Positions 11,539 to 21,701 of a stretch of DNA of 64,000 nucleotides are shown piece after piece (positions within the stretch are counted from its first letter, which is position 1; every line of letters starts with the position of its first letter). Source of the stretch: Ensifer adhaerens (lineage in GTDB: Bacteria > Pseudomonadota > Alphaproteobacteria > Rhizobiales > Rhizobiaceae); contig NZ_CP015882.1 in the NCBI RefSeq assembly GCF_000697965.2, positions 620,001 to 684,000 of the forward strand, given 5' to 3'. The position numbers were made by a program, and so were the translations under genes. Below the pieces are notes generated by a model. That model was not told where the DNA came from. It worked only from the letters and a program-made list of their open reading frames with translations, and did not search any database.

Positions 11539-13092
11539 ATGACCCGACCATCCATCATCGCGCTGTCGGCGCGAACGGCGGCGCTTTGCCTGCCGGCACG
11601 CGGAGCGCTATACCACCTGCCGGCGACAGCGAAGTGGCGCCTTTCCTCGTCCGACGGGGACAATCAGATGCGGCAGGGAGAGACCTCCCTTGCTGTGCCT
11701 CTGCTGCACGAGCTTCAACCTCGCACACGTTACCGCTTCGAAGCGGAAGGGTTTGAAGCGGTCGAGTTTGACACCCCGTCCTGCGCGGGGCTCGTCGACG
11801 CCGCCGAGTTTGGTCTTGTCCTTGATGTTCTTCCCGAGGATTTCGACGGTGCCCGCCGGAATGCGGCTGCTTTGAGAGAGGCCGTTGCTGCGGTTCCGGT
11901 GGGCGGTACGTTGAGGGTGCCGGCTGGGGTCTGGACGGCATTTCCGGTCAAACTCAAGAGCCACATGACTTTCCACCTTTCCCAAGGGGCGGTCTTGCGA
12001 GCGCCGTCGGTGCGGCGCGGATGGCCCATCCTGCCCGCCCGTGACGCGTCCGGCCGGATGTTGGGGAGCTGGGAAGGCCTTCCGGCCGACTGTTTCGCAG
12101 CTCCGCTCCATGCCGTTGGCGTGAAAGAGTTGACAATCGAGGGGCAGGGCACGCTCGACGGTTCCGGCGATAGGGGCGACTGGTGGACCTGGCCGAAAGA
12201 AACGCGTGACGGTGCACGCCGCCCGCGCGGCCTTCATCTCGTTTCCTGCTCAAATGTGCAGCTCCTTGGCTTTGCCATCCGCAATGCGCCCTCCTGGACG
12301 ATCCACCCGCAGGGCTGCAGGCAATTGACGGCGGCAGGACTATTCATTTCCGCTCCGTTCGACAGCCCAAATACCGATGGCTTCAATCCTGAAAGTTGTC
12401 GCGACGTGACAATCACCGGCGTGCGCTTTTCCGTCGGGGATGATTGCATCGCCGTGAAGGCCGGCAAACGCGGCCCAAATGGTGAGGATGACCATCTGAG
12501 CGAAACGCGTGGCGTGCGGGTGAGCCACTGCTTGATGGAGCGTGGCCACGGGGGGCTCGTCATTGGTTCGGAAATGTCTGGTGGCGTGCACGACGTTTCG
12601 ATCGAGAATTGCGCCATGGTCGGTACAGATCGCGGCCTGCGCCTTAAGACGCGGCGCGGGCGTGGTGGAGCGATCACCGATATCGCTATGCGCAGCGTTC
12701 TTATGGACGGCGTCGAGACCGCGCTTTCTGCCAACGCACACTACCATTGCGATGCCGACGGCCACGACGCCTGGGTGCAATCCCGCCAGCCGGCTCCAGT
12801 CGATGTGGGCACGCCTGTCATCGACGGCGTCACGATCGAGGATGTCGAGATCCGGAAGTTGGCCCATGTCGCCGGTACCTTCCTTGGCCTGCCGGAGGCC
12901 CCAATCCGCAACATCAAAATTCGTCGGCTCAAGATCGTCTCCTTCAACTACGAGGCCACAGCCGCTCCTCCTGTCATGGCCGACGGGATCCGACCGATGC
13001 GGCATGAAACGATCGTCTCGGAACAAGCGGACGTCGATTGCGACGAGCCGGCGCTCCTGAGCACCGCCGCGATATCAACGCACTTCGAGTGA
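11539..13092 (+). CDS. GH28 polygalacturonase-like glycoside hydrolase
   Basis: Pectin-fragment hydrolase, 517 residues. The GH28 catalytic set is present: NTDG (278-281, Asp280), GDD (300-302, Asp301 and Asp302), GHG (336-338, His337) and RLK (368-370). An N-terminal extension of about 85 residues precedes the beta-helix. No convincing signal peptide is seen: the first 25 residues lack a continuous hydrophobic core and the segment carries Arg and Lys. It may therefore act in the cytoplasm on imported oligomers as an exo-enzyme. Fifth gene of the importer operon; the GH105 gene follows 8 bases later. Confidence 0.9.
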   Translation: MTRPSIIALSARTAALCLPARGALYHLPATAKWRLSSSDGDNQMRQGETSLAVPLLHELQPRTRYRFEAEGFEAVEFDTPSCAGLVDAAEFGLVLDVLPEDFDGARRNAAALREAVAAVPVGGTLRVPAGVWTAFPVKLKSHMTFHLSQGAVLRAPSVRRGWPILPARDASGRMLGSWEGLPADCFAAPLHAVGVKELTIEGQGTLDGSGDRGDWWTWPKETRDGARRPRGLHLVSCSNVQLLGFAIRNAPSWTIHPQGCRQLTAAGLFISAPFDSPNTDGFNPESCRDVTITGVRFSVGDDCIAVKAGKRGPNGEDDHLSETRGVRVSHCLMERGHGGLVIGSEMSGGVHDVSIENCAMVGTDRGLRLKTRRGRGGAITDIAMRSVLMDGVETALSANAHYHCDADGHDAWVQSRQPAPVDVGTPVIDGVTIEDVEIRKLAHVAGTFLGLPEAPIRNIKIRRLKIVSFNYEATAAPPVMADGIRPMRHETIVSEQADVDCDEPALLSTAAISTHFE

Positions 13093-13100
13093 GAGATCCC

Positions 13101-14261
13101 ATGAACCCGACCGACTATTTCGACCAGTTCGCGCATCGCTACAGTCCCTACAAGGGCGGGAGCTGGTGTTACGAAGACGGCTGCCTCTACCGAGGCCTTC
13201 AGCTGCTGTTTCAGGCGACGGGCGAGAAACGTTGGATGGACCATCTTCACCGGCTGGCCGATCGGCAAATCGGGCCCGATGGCTCACTCCTCGGCTACGA
13301 TCCCACAGAATACAATATCGACCACATTCTCGCCGGACGATCGCTCTTTGCCTTGGCCAGGGATACCGGCGACGCCCGCTATCTCGCGGCGGCAGAACAT
13401 CTGGCTGGTCAACTCGAAAGCCATCCGCGCATCCCCCAGGGCAACTACTGGCACAAGAAGCGCTACCCACACCAGGTCTGGCTCGATGGGCTCTATATGG
13501 GCCTGCCGTTTCAAATCGAATATGCGCTGGCCACGGATAGGCCGGCGCTTGTTACTGACGCCCTTCGGCAATTTTCGACGGCGCTTTCGCTAACGGCGAC
13601 CCCGGCCGGCCTCTATGTTCATGGTTACGACGACAGCCGAAAACAGCTGTGGTCCGATCCGGAGACAGGCAAATCGCCTGCCGTGTGGGCACGGGCTGTT
13701 GGCTGGCTGGCGATGGCGCTCGTGGATGCGCTGGCGCTTCTACCTGATGACGAAATCTCCGGTCCTCATCGGCTGAGGGCACGCCAGCTTTTGGGGGAAC
13801 TCATGGCGCGGCAGACATCGTCTGGCCTCTGGATGCAGGTGCTTGACGCACCGAACCTCGAAGGCAACTACGAGGAAAGCTCGGCCTCCGCCATGTTTGC
13901 CTATGCGCTGATCCGCGCCGCACGCCTTGGGCTCGTCGAACCTGATCGAGCGTCAGAGACAATCGCGGCCGGCCGCCGCGCACTCGACGCTCTGCTCTCT
14001 ATGCGGCTCATTGCCGACGCCCAGGGCATAACCAGGCTGACGACGATCGTCTGCGTTGCAGGTCTCGGAGGCTTCGAAGGCACGTACAGGGACGGTACGC
14101 CCGGCTACTACCTCGCAGAACGGCTGGTGAGCGACGATCCCAAGGGCGTCGGTCCGCTGATGATGGCCTTCGCCGAAAGTGTCAGCAAACGTGTCGATCA
14201 GTCGCTCTCACCCGGGACGAGCGTCATGGGCCAGAGGAACCGCGCAGATCTCACCGGGTAA
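13101..14261 (+). CDS. GH105 unsaturated rhamnogalacturonyl hydrolase (YteR/YesR family)
   Basis: Removes the unsaturated galacturonate from the non-reducing end of lyase products, giving 5-keto-4-deoxyuronate for KduI. 386 residues forming an (alpha/alpha)6 barrel; the conserved catalytic Asp129 lies in HQVWLDGLYMG, with GSWCYEDGCLYRG near the start and YNIDHILAGR near residue 72. No signal peptide. The ATG at 13101 is used; in-frame codons upstream overlap GH28. Its last 64 bases overlap, tail to tail, the end of the lacI-type gene. Confidence 0.9.
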   Translation: MNPTDYFDQFAHRYSPYKGGSWCYEDGCLYRGLQLLFQATGEKRWMDHLHRLADRQIGPDGSLLGYDPTEYNIDHILAGRSLFALARDTGDARYLAAAEHLAGQLESHPRIPQGNYWHKKRYPHQVWLDGLYMGLPFQIEYALATDRPALVTDALRQFSTALSLTATPAGLYVHGYDDSRKQLWSDPETGKSPAVWARAVGWLAMALVDALALLPDDEISGPHRLRARQLLGELMARQTSSGLWMQVLDAPNLEGNYEESSASAMFAYALIRAARLGLVEPDRASETIAAGRRALDALLSMRLIADAQGITRLTTIVCVAGLGGFEGTYRDGTPGYYLAERLVSDDPKGVGPLMMAFAESVSKRVDQSLSPGTSVMGQRNRADLTG

Positions 14262-15214
14262 ATGTCGGCAAAAGCCGGCATCGTACCAAGCAGGGATTCG
14301 GCAAGTGCTATGCCAAGATCGCGTAGGGACAGGCTGAAAGCCGTCAATCGGGGCGACAGGAATTGCGAATGCGGACTTTGACGACCGATGATCGCCATGT
14401 CCCGTCCGGGCTTTATGCTGGCTTCCACCAGTCCGCGATAAAGGCCGACAGTGATTGCTTCGTTGATGAGCACAATCGCCGTCGGACGGGTCTCAAGCGC
14501 ACTCAGTTCCCGGGCGATTTGATACCCTCCCGCTTCGTTCGGGGTTGAGCGGAACACATGACGCTCGTCGAGGTGAAGCCCATGTCGGGCCAGGGTCGCA
14601 CGGCACTGATCTTCAAACACATAGCCCAGGTTCATGTCGTCATGCGGCCGCGTAATCGCTATGTGCTTGTGGCCGTGCGCAACCAGCCGATCGATCGATG
14701 CTTCAGCCATGCCCTCGAAATCCAGATCAAGCCAGGGTTGACCGACATCTGTCAGGCTACGTCCGAGCGTGATGAACGGGATCTTGCGTTTGGACAACAG
14801 CTCGAAGCGGGCATCGTGTCGCCTTGTTGCGGAAAGGATGATGCCGTCGGCAAAACCGCGCGCGACAACGCGCTTCAAGTAGTCGTTCGGATCCTCCTCA
14901 GAGGAGCAGAGCAGGGCGACGAGGTCGAGCTTGTGACGAGCAAAGACGGTCTGGACACCGTCGAAGACGCTCATGAAGAATGTGTCCCCCTGGCCGGTGA
15001 TTTCGGAGCCGGTCTGCATCATGAAGCCGATGACGCCGGTCGCGCCCTTGCGGAGCGCACGGCCCGATTGGTTGGCGACATAACCAAGGGACTCGGCTGC
15101 TTCGAGCACCCTTTTTCTGGTCTCTTCGTTGACGTCGGGCTTACCGTTCAGCGCCCGGGATACTGTCCCGATCGAGATATCGAGGTGTTCGGCAAGCTCG
15201 CGAATCCCCTTCAT
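14198..15214 (-). CDS. LacI-family transcriptional regulator
   Basis: Repressor of 338 residues: the N-terminal HTH begins at once (KGIRELAEHLDISIGTVSRALNG), followed by the hinge and a periplasmic-binding-protein-like effector domain. The start at 15214 puts the HTH at residue 2, as is usual, with GGGGAGGAA upstream; an ATG at 15250 with AAGAGGTG upstream is a possible alternative adding 12 residues. Divergent from the Gfo/Idh operon, with a 14-base palindromic operator in between. The effector is probably the sugar taken up by the downstream importer. Confidence 0.9.
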   Translation of the reverse strand: MKGIRELAEHLDISIGTVSRALNGKPDVNEETRKRVLEAAESLGYVANQSGRALRKGATGVIGFMMQTGSEITGQGDTFFMSVFDGVQTVFARHKLDLVALLCSSEEDPNDYLKRVVARGFADGIILSATRRHDARFELLSKRKIPFITLGRSLTDVGQPWLDLDFEGMAEASIDRLVAHGHKHIAITRPHDDMNLGYVFEDQCRATLARHGLHLDERHVFRSTPNEAGGYQIARELSALETRPTAIVLINEAITVGLYRGLVEASIKPGRDMAIIGRQSPHSQFLSPRLTAFSLSLRDLGIALAESLLGTMPAFADIYPVRSARFLWPMTLVPGESD

Positions 15215-15291
15215 TTTTCCGCGTTCCTCCCCAGACCCGCGACTGGTCATTTTCACACCTCTTGACATAAAAACCCTTTGCCGCATAGTAT

Positions 15292-15305
15292 CGTAAACGT
15301 TTACG
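15292..15305. promoter_or_regulatory. LacI-family operator palindrome
   Basis: CGTAAACGTTTACG is a perfect 14-base palindrome with the central CG pair typical of LacI/GalR operators. It lies 78 bases before the lacI-type start and 47 bases before the Gfo/Idh start, so one site could control both directions. Confidence 0.75.
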
Positions 15306-15351
15306 GAAGACAATTGAGGAGTTGCTGCTTCCGTTTCTTGGAGGAAATCAC

Positions 15352-16386
15352 GTGCGATACAGGGCCGTTTTGTGCGGGTGCGGAGCTATGGCCAAAGGCT
15401 GGCTGAGGGCGCTGACGGAGAGCGAACTTCTTCGCGTGAAAGTCGAGATTGTTGGCCTCGTCGATCTCGACCAGGCGACTGCTGAGGCGCTCGCTACCGA
15501 ATTTAACCTTGGCGGGATCGTTATCGGAACGGACCTGCCGACCGTGCTTCGCGAGAGCCGCGCAGATCTTTTGTTCGACATCGTCGTTCCGGCCGCACGT
15601 CGTGCGGTGGTGGCCGCCGGACTTGCGCATGGTTGCCACGTTTTGAGTGAGAAGCCCATGGCCGCCTCGCTCGGCGAGGCACGCGAATTGCGTCGACTTG
15701 CTGCAGCGGCCTCGCGGATCCATGCGATCGTTCAAAACCGTCGCTTCATCAGCGGTGTTCGGCGCATACGCCGCCTCATCGAGTCGCTCGTTCTCGGTGA
15801 GCTGACGGCGTTGCATTGCGACTTTTTCCTCGGCCCGCATTTCGGAGGATTTCGCGAGCAGATGGACAATGTCTTGCTGCTCGACATGGCCATCCACACC
15901 TTCGATGCAGCGCGCTTCATGTCGGGCAAGGACCCGCTCGCGGTCTATTGCCACGAATACAATCCCAAGGGCTCCTGGTATCGCCATGGCGCGGCCGCCA
16001 ATGCGATCTTCGAGTTCTCCGACAATGTCGCCTTCACCTATCGCGGTTCCTGGTGCGCTGAGGGTGCCAACACCAGTTGGGAGAGCGCGTGGCGCATCAC
16101 CGGTTCGAAGGGCACCTTGCTTTGGGATGGCGGCGATCGCTTTGACGCCAAAGTCGTTACGGGTCAGGAGGGCTTCATGCGCACCGTTGAACCGGTTGCG
16201 GTGCCCGATACCGAAGATCTCGCCGATACGAACGGGCATGCCAGCGTGATCGAGAATTTCATCCGCGCGATCGACGCGGGAACCGTGCCGGAAACCGACG
16301 GCAGCGACAACATCAAGAGCCTTGCCATGGTCTTCGGCGCGATCGACAGCGCGCGGGATGGCAAACGCGTCACCATTGCAGCCTAG
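15352..16386 (+). CDS. Gfo/Idh/MocA-family oxidoreductase
   Basis: NAD(P)-dependent sugar or polyol dehydrogenase, 344 residues. Rossmann motif GCGAMAKGW near residue 8, EKP motif in HVLSEKPMA near residue 102, and a conserved His in DMAIHTFDAARF in the C-terminal domain. A GTG start at 15352 is chosen because TTGGAGGAA precedes it by about 6 bases; an in-frame start 30 bases upstream has no comparable site. Followed by a sugar-isomerase-like TIM barrel and an importer, so it probably acts first or second on the imported glycoside. Substrate unknown. Confidence 0.87.
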   Translation: MRYRAVLCGCGAMAKGWLRALTESELLRVKVEIVGLVDLDQATAEALATEFNLGGIVIGTDLPTVLRESRADLLFDIVVPAARRAVVAAGLAHGCHVLSEKPMAASLGEARELRRLAAAASRIHAIVQNRRFISGVRRIRRLIESLVLGELTALHCDFFLGPHFGGFREQMDNVLLLDMAIHTFDAARFMSGKDPLAVYCHEYNPKGSWYRHGAAANAIFEFSDNVAFTYRGSWCAEGANTSWESAWRITGSKGTLLWDGGDRFDAKVVTGQEGFMRTVEPVAVPDTEDLADTNGHASVIENFIRAIDAGTVPETDGSDNIKSLAMVFGAIDSARDGKRVTIAA

Positions 16387-16396
16387 GGAGCCTATT

Positions 16397-17299
16397 TTGA
16401 TCAACCCAAGCAAATCCATCCGTATTGGCACGATGATCTCTGCCACGAAGGGCGGTGCCGACAGGCGTATCGCCCAGATCGCGGGCATGGGCTTCGAGAG
16501 TTTCGAGCCCTTCTTCTGGCAAACGACGAATGGCCAGGACCTCGCCGACCTCGGCAAGCGTTGCGTGGCGGCGGTCGGCGATCGTGACATCACCATCTCC
16601 ACGATCGGCATGTTCGGCAATCCGTTGGAGACGACCGCGATCGACGAAGAGACCTTGCAGGGCTGGCGAGACTGCATCGACAATGCCCACCACTTCGGCG
16701 CGACCTGCGTTGCCGGGTTCACCGGCCGCCTTCGCGGCAAGCCTTTGACCGACAGCCTGCCGCGTTACAGGAAAATCTGGTCCGAGCTGTCGAAACGTGC
16801 CGCCGACAAGGGCGTAAGGATTGCATTCGAGAACTGTGCCATGGACGGCAACTGGCATACCGGCGATTGGAACATCGCGCATAATCCGGATGCCTGGGAA
16901 CTGATCTTCAACGAGACGCCAGACGACCACATCGGGCTCGAATGGGAGCCATGCCATCAAATGGTCTATCTGATCGATCCGCTGCCGCAGATCCGCAAAT
17001 GGGCAAGCAAGATCTTCCACGTGCACGGCAAGGACGCGACCATCCGCTGGGACGTCATCCGTGAACACGGGATCTTCGGCAAAGAGAAATTCGTCTTCAT
17101 GCGTACGCCCGGCTTTGGCGACACGAACTGGACCGACGTGATCTCCGAACTTCGGTTGGCTGGTTGGTCCGGCTCGATCGATATCGAAGGCTGGCATGAC
17201 CCGGTCTATCGCGACGATCTGGAGATGACCGGCCAGGTTCACGGCCTGAATTACCTCAAAACGTGCCGGGGCGGCGACTTCGTCATCGATCCGGTCTGA
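16397..17299 (+). CDS. sugar phosphate isomerase/epimerase-like TIM-barrel protein
   Basis: Xylose-isomerase-like (AP-endonuclease 2 fold) protein of about 300 residues. Metal-ligand positions are visible in FENCAMDG, GLEWEPCHQ, FHVHGKDA and IDIEGWHD. The start is a TTG at 16397 with AGGGAG upstream; the next in-frame ATG (16433) would remove the first strand (SIRIGTM). It follows the Gfo/Idh gene by 10 bases. Such pairs often act on keto-sugars or inositol-like compounds, but no specific reaction can be read from the sequence. Confidence 0.85.
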   Translation: MINPSKSIRIGTMISATKGGADRRIAQIAGMGFESFEPFFWQTTNGQDLADLGKRCVAAVGDRDITISTIGMFGNPLETTAIDEETLQGWRDCIDNAHHFGATCVAGFTGRLRGKPLTDSLPRYRKIWSELSKRAADKGVRIAFENCAMDGNWHTGDWNIAHNPDAWELIFNETPDDHIGLEWEPCHQMVYLIDPLPQIRKWASKIFHVHGKDATIRWDVIREHGIFGKEKFVFMRTPGFGDTNWTDVISELRLAGWSGSIDIEGWHDPVYRDDLEMTGQVHGLNYLKTCRGGDFVIDPV

Positions 17300-17358
17300 G
17301 ACGTGCATGTTGGCCGGCACGGAGGATGCCGGCTCGGGGATAATCAAAGGAGGAGAAA

Positions 17359-18591
17359 ATGGCTATCCGCGGATCCGCAATCCTGGGCGCGCTCGCCCTT
17401 GCAGGTGTCTCTCTATTCGGCCTCACCGCCAAGGCGGAGGATGTCACGATCAGCGTCTGGTCGCTCGATCGCGATATTCAACCCGCACCGAACTTGATTT
17501 CGGACTTCAACAAGCTGAACACTGGCATCAAGGTGGAGTACCGCCAGATCCAGTTTGACGACGTCGTCAGCGAGGCGATGCGCGCCTATTCGACCGGGCA
17601 GGCACCCGACATCATCGCTATCGACAATCCTGAGCATGCGCTTTTTTCGTCGCGCGGCGCGTTCCTCGATCTCACCGATATGATCGCCAAGTCGACGGTG
17701 GTCAAGACGTCGACCTATTTCCCTGGCCCGCTCGCCTCCACCATGTGGGATGGCAAGAATTACGGTCTTCCCAAGGCCACGAACACGATTGCGCTCTACT
17801 ACAACAAGGACATGTTCAAGACGAAGGGCCTCGATCCTTCCAAGCCGCCGCAAACCTGGGACGAACTCGTCGATGCGGCTCGCAAGCTGACGGACCCTGC
17901 GGCCAACGTTTATGGGATCGCGTTTTCAGCTAAGGCGAACGAGGAGGGGACCTTCCAGTTTCTCCCCTGGGCCCAAATGGCCGGTGGTGGCTACGAGCAC
18001 ATCAATTCGGATGGCGCCGTCAAGGCGCTCGACATCTGGAAGACCATCATTACGGAGAAGCTGGCGTCGCCGGACACGCTCACCCGCGGACAGTGGGATT
18101 CGACCGGTACCTTCAACTCCGGCAACGCCGCCATGGTCATCTCCGGTCCGTGGGAGCTCGACCGGATGGTCAAGGAGGCGAAGTTCGACTGGGGTGTCGC
18201 TCTGTTGCCCGTGCCTGAGCTCGGTGCGGAGCGTTCATCGGCCATGGGCGATTTCAACTGGGCGATATTCTCCAACACGCAACACCCTGCCGAAGCGTTC
18301 AAGGTGCTCGAGTACTTCGTCTCGCAGGACGATCGCATGTTCAAGGACTTCGGCCAGCTTCCCGCCCGTTCCGACATCGCTATTCCGGAGACTGGCGTGC
18401 CGCTCAAGGACGCGGCCCTTAAGGTCTTCAATGAGCAGTTGAAATACGCAAAGCCGCGCGGCCCGCACCCGGAATGGCCGAAGATCTCAAAGGCAATCCA
18501 GGATGCAATCCAGGCAGCGTTGACGGGACAGATGAGCTCGAAGGAAGCACTCGACCAGGCTGCTGAAAAGATAAAGGCAGTCCTGGGCTAA
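17359..18591 (+). CDS. sugar ABC transporter substrate-binding protein
   Basis: Periplasmic family 1 solute-binding protein, 410 residues, with a clear signal peptide (hydrophobic 7-22, cleavage after AKA near residue 26) and an AAAGGAGGAG ribosome site. Features such as [18 protein letters not shown] and [12 protein letters not shown] are usual for MalE-like proteins. First transporter component of the LacI-controlled operon. A 9-base-pair stem-loop follows at 18602-18649. Confidence 0.9.
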   Translation: MAIRGSAILGALALAGVSLFGLTAKAEDVTISVWSLDRDIQPAPNLISDFNKLNTGIKVEYRQIQFDDVVSEAMRAYSTGQAPDIIAIDNPEHALFSSRGAFLDLTDMIAKSTVVKTSTYFPGPLASTMWDGKNYGLPKATNTIALYYNKDMFKTKGLDPSKPPQTWDELVDAARKLTDPAANVYGIAFSAKANEEGTFQFLPWAQMAGGGYEHINSDGAVKALDIWKTIITEKLASPDTLTRGQWDSTGTFNSGNAAMVISGPWELDRMVKEAKFDWGVALLPVPELGAERSSAMGDFNWAIFSNTQHPAEAFKVLEYFVSQDDRMFKDFGQLPARSDIAIPETGVPLKDAALKVFNEQLKYAKPRGPHPEWPKISKAIQDAIQAALTGQMSSKEALDQAAEKIKAVLG

Positions 18592-18601
18592 AGTCTTGGC
18601 C

Positions 18602-18649
18602 AAGGCGGCCTAGAGGCATCCCGCCTGAACCGGAGAGCCGGGCCGCCTT
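18602..18649 (+). terminator. stem-loop after binding-protein gene
   Basis: AAGGCGGCC at 18602-18610 pairs exactly with GGCCGCCTT at 18641-18649; the 30-base loop can pair further. It sits in a 202-base gap between the binding protein and its permeases and has no T run, suggesting mRNA stabilisation or partial termination. No gene is seen in the rest of the gap. Confidence 0.55.
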
Positions 18650-18793
18650 CCGCAAGCGCTCGATCGCATTGAGGCGCTGGGACGGAAACCCGCAAAAACC
18701 ATGCCGGCTATGCCGGCGTGGTTCTGGTTGTCTAGTTTGCAGGCCAAGCTGCGTCAGCCCAAATGCGCTGAGGCCTTGGCGGCGGAGGAGCTC

Positions 18794-19696
18794 ATGAAAC
18801 GCCTTCTATCCAGCATCATCGACGGCCGCGGCTTCGATATCGGCCTCGTGAGCCTGCCGCTCGCCTTCCTGCTAACCCTGTCCGGCCTGCCACTGCTCTA
18901 CAACATCGCCATGAGCTTCCAGGAGGTGGACATGTTCAGCCTCGGCAGCTTCTGGCGCCCGTTCGTCGGTCTCAAGAACTACCGCGATCTCTTCGCCCAG
19001 CCGGAAACCTGGCCGATCCTGGCCAATACCGCGACTTTCGTCGTCGCCTCGATCGCCGGTCAGTTCCTCGTCGGCTTTGGACTGGCGCTGTTCTTTTGGA
19101 CAAATTTTCCAGGCGCCTCGTGGGTGCGGGGTCTGTTTCTGGTTTCCTGGGTGATGCCTGGCCTCGTGGTTGGCGCGATCTGGAATTGGATCCTGTCGGG
19201 CGATTTTGGCGTGCTCAACTTCATGCTGCGGGAAACAGGCCTCATCGACAGCAATATTTTCTGGCGCTCGGATCCCGGTTACTCGCTCTGGGCCGTCATC
19301 ATCGCGAATATCTGGCTCGGTACCTCCTTCAACATGATCCTGATGTCCGTCGGTCTGTCGGCCATTCCGCGGGACCTTTATGAGGCGTCCGAATTGGATG
19401 GTGCCAATGTCTGGCAACGCTTCTGGACGATCACGCTGCCGATGATGCGCTCGTCCGTAGGGGCCATCATCGCGCTCGGGCTCATTTTCACGCTGCAGCA
19501 GTTCGATCTTTTCGCCTCGATCACGTCCGGAGGGCCGAACAATGCCTCCAACGTCACGCAATACTGGGCCTGGGATCTGTCTTTCCGGCAGTACGATTTC
19601 GCCAAGGGCGCGACGATCTCGGTGATCATGATCGTCTTTGTGATGATCGCTTCTGTCGTCTACGTGCGTTCGACACGACATGAGGTGCGCGGATGA
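18794..19696 (+). CDS. carbohydrate ABC transporter permease (MalF type)
   Basis: Inner-membrane permease, 300 residues, with six predicted membrane segments and the EAA loop (YEASELDGANVWQRFWTITLP). The ATG at 18794 follows GCGGAGGAG; an in-frame start 93 bases earlier is rejected because it lies in the intergenic stretch and adds a non-membrane extension. The stop overlaps the next permease start by 4 bases (ATGA). Confidence 0.9.
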   Translation: MKRLLSSIIDGRGFDIGLVSLPLAFLLTLSGLPLLYNIAMSFQEVDMFSLGSFWRPFVGLKNYRDLFAQPETWPILANTATFVVASIAGQFLVGFGLALFFWTNFPGASWVRGLFLVSWVMPGLVVGAIWNWILSGDFGVLNFMLRETGLIDSNIFWRSDPGYSLWAVIIANIWLGTSFNMILMSVGLSAIPRDLYEASELDGANVWQRFWTITLPMMRSSVGAIIALGLIFTLQQFDLFASITSGGPNNASNVTQYWAWDLSFRQYDFAKGATISVIMIVFVMIASVVYVRSTRHEVRG

Positions 19697-20520
19697 GCAA
19701 CGTATCCCGGGATCGCCTGCTTCTCGCAATCGCGATCATTCTCGCCGGCCTTTATCTGTTCCCACTCTACTGGATGTACATCACCACGATCAAATCGGGG
19801 TCGGAGATGTTTGCCACTCCGCCGACCTTCTGGCCGAGCGATCCCCAGTGGCAAATCTTCGGCAACGTGTGGCAGAGCCGGAACATGGGCCGGTACATCT
19901 GGAACTCCTTGGTCATCGCCTGCGGAGCGGTCAGCGTCATCACCGTGCTTGGTGTTGGCTGCGCCTACGTGCTGGCGCGCTATCGCAACATCTGGATCGA
20001 TATCGGGCTCTTCCTCATCCTCATGTTGCAGGTCCTTCCGGCGTCGCTGATGGTGACGCCGATTTTCGTGGGCTTTTCGCAAGTTGGGTTGCTCAACTAT
20101 CCGCGGCTTGCCGTCATCCTGGCGATTGCGGCCAAGAGCATGCCGTTCTTCGTCGTCCTGGTGCGCGCGACCTTCATGAGCGTGCCACAGGAACTGGAGG
20201 AAGCAGCCCTTGTCGACGGCAACTCCAGGGTCGGCGCATTCTTCAATATCGTCCTGCCGCTCGCACGCAACGGCATCCTCGTCAGTGCGATCCTGATTTT
20301 CATGCAGGCCTTTGGCGAGTTCGTCTATTCGAAATCGATGATCCAGGCCGTCGAGCTGCAACCGGCAAGCGTGGGGTTGAACTCCTTCATGGGGCCAAAC
20401 ACCAATGAATGGAACAATATCATGGCCTACGCGGCGATCTACGTGACGCCGATCCTCGCCATTTTCGTCCTCCTGCAACGCCGCATCGTCTCTGGTCTTA
20501 CCTCGGGAGCGCTCAAATGA
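19693..20520 (+). CDS. carbohydrate ABC transporter permease (MalG type)
   Basis: Second permease of the LacI-linked importer, 275 residues. The first membrane segment follows almost at once (residues 8-30); the EAA loop reads LEEAALVDGNSRVGAFFNIVLP. Start and stop both overlap the neighbours by ATGA, which indicates tight translational coupling with the other permease and the ATPase. Confidence 0.9.
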   Translation: MSNVSRDRLLLAIAIILAGLYLFPLYWMYITTIKSGSEMFATPPTFWPSDPQWQIFGNVWQSRNMGRYIWNSLVIACGAVSVITVLGVGCAYVLARYRNIWIDIGLFLILMLQVLPASLMVTPIFVGFSQVGLLNYPRLAVILAIAAKSMPFFVVLVRATFMSVPQELEEAALVDGNSRVGAFFNIVLPLARNGILVSAILIFMQAFGEFVYSKSMIQAVELQPASVGLNSFMGPNTNEWNNIMAYAAIYVTPILAIFVLLQRRIVSGLTSGALK

Positions 20521-21590
20521 ATGCCCAGATCGAACTAAGGAACGTCAACAAGTATTATGGTGCCTACCATGCGCTGAAGGACATCGAGCTTTCGATCCGC
20601 AAAGGCAGCTTTACAGCTCTCGTCGGTCCGTCAGGTTGCGGGAAGTCGACGTTGTTGCGGTCTCTGGCGGGCCTGGAGAGCATATCGTCCGGTACGCTCA
20701 AGATCGCTGGCGAGGTGATGAATGCAGTGCCGCCGCGCAAGCGCGATGTGGCGATGGTGTTCCAGTCCTACGCGCTCTATCCGCACATGACGGTTGAGGA
20801 AAACCTGACTTATAGCCTACGCATCAGGGGCGTTGCCAAGGCCGAACGCAAGAAGGCGGCACATGAAGTTGCCGCCGTCACCGGGCTCACGCATCTCCTG
20901 GCGCGCTACCCGCGCGAGCTTTCCGGGGGTCAGCGGCAACGCGTAGCGATGAGCCGGGCGATTATCCGGCACCCAAAGGCGTTCCTGTTCGACGAGCCGC
21001 TCTCCAATCTTGATGCCGCACTTCGCGTTCATATGCGCAAAGAAATCCGCGCGCTGCACGATCGGCTGGGCGCCACGTCGGTCTATGTCACGCACGATCA
21101 GGTGGAAGCGATGACAATGGCGGACCATGTCGTCATCATGCGTGACGGCGTCATCGAACAACAGGGCAGTCCGCTTGAGCTTTATGACCGGCCGGCTAAC
21201 AAGTTCGTGGCCGGCTTCATTGGATCTCCTGCCATGAATTTCCTGCCCGCGGTCGGCGGTCCGGACGGACGCTCGATCATCCTCGATGTCGGTACCAAAC
21301 AAACGATCGCCCTTAACCGGACGGTGCAGCCAGGACAGGCCTTGAGCGTCGGCTTGCGTCCGGAGCATATCGAACTTGCGGCAGCCGATGAGGGCATTCT
21401 CTCAGCACCAGTGGCAATGATCGAATCGACCGGTGCGACGTGCTTTCTGACAATGGCAACCACGCCCGAGCTGTCGGTGGTCTTCAATGGCCGATCGGTC
21501 GCAAGAGCAGGCGACCGGGTCGGACTGAGCTTTGCTCCCGGCAGCATGCATCTTTTCGATGCCGATACCCAGCGCCGCCTTGCCGATTGA
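20517..21590 (+). CDS. sugar ABC transporter ATP-binding protein (UgpC/MsmK type)
   Basis: ATPase of the LacI-linked importer, 357 residues. Walker [10 protein letters not shown], signature [14 protein letters not shown], Walker [16 protein letters not shown], switch His in YVTHDQVEA, then a C-terminal regulatory OB domain. The Walker A is canonical, unlike that of the paralogue at 9064. Last gene of the operon; 111 bases separate it from the convergent ttuE remnant. Confidence 0.92.
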   Translation: MNAQIELRNVNKYYGAYHALKDIELSIRKGSFTALVGPSGCGKSTLLRSLAGLESISSGTLKIAGEVMNAVPPRKRDVAMVFQSYALYPHMTVEENLTYSLRIRGVAKAERKKAAHEVAAVTGLTHLLARYPRELSGGQRQRVAMSRAIIRHPKAFLFDEPLSNLDAALRVHMRKEIRALHDRLGATSVYVTHDQVEAMTMADHVVIMRDGVIEQQGSPLELYDRPANKFVAGFIGSPAMNFLPAVGGPDGRSIILDVGTKQTIALNRTVQPGQALSVGLRPEHIELAAADEGILSAPVAMIESTGATCFLTMATTPELSVVFNGRSVARAGDRVGLSFAPGSMHLFDADTQRRLAD

Positions 21591-21701
21591 AGCCCGAACT
21601 ATCCAGGCGCGCACCGCCAAAAAAGGAGCCTGCCGACGCCTCGGCTGCGCGTTCCCGGCCAACTCGTCGGTTCTCAGCGGTGGCTCGACCCGCTTCGAGG
21701 A

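Noticed and set aside
15301..16740. 479-codon minus-strand frame
   Set aside because: Antisense to the Gfo/Idh and TIM-barrel genes, which have clear motifs and ribosome sites.
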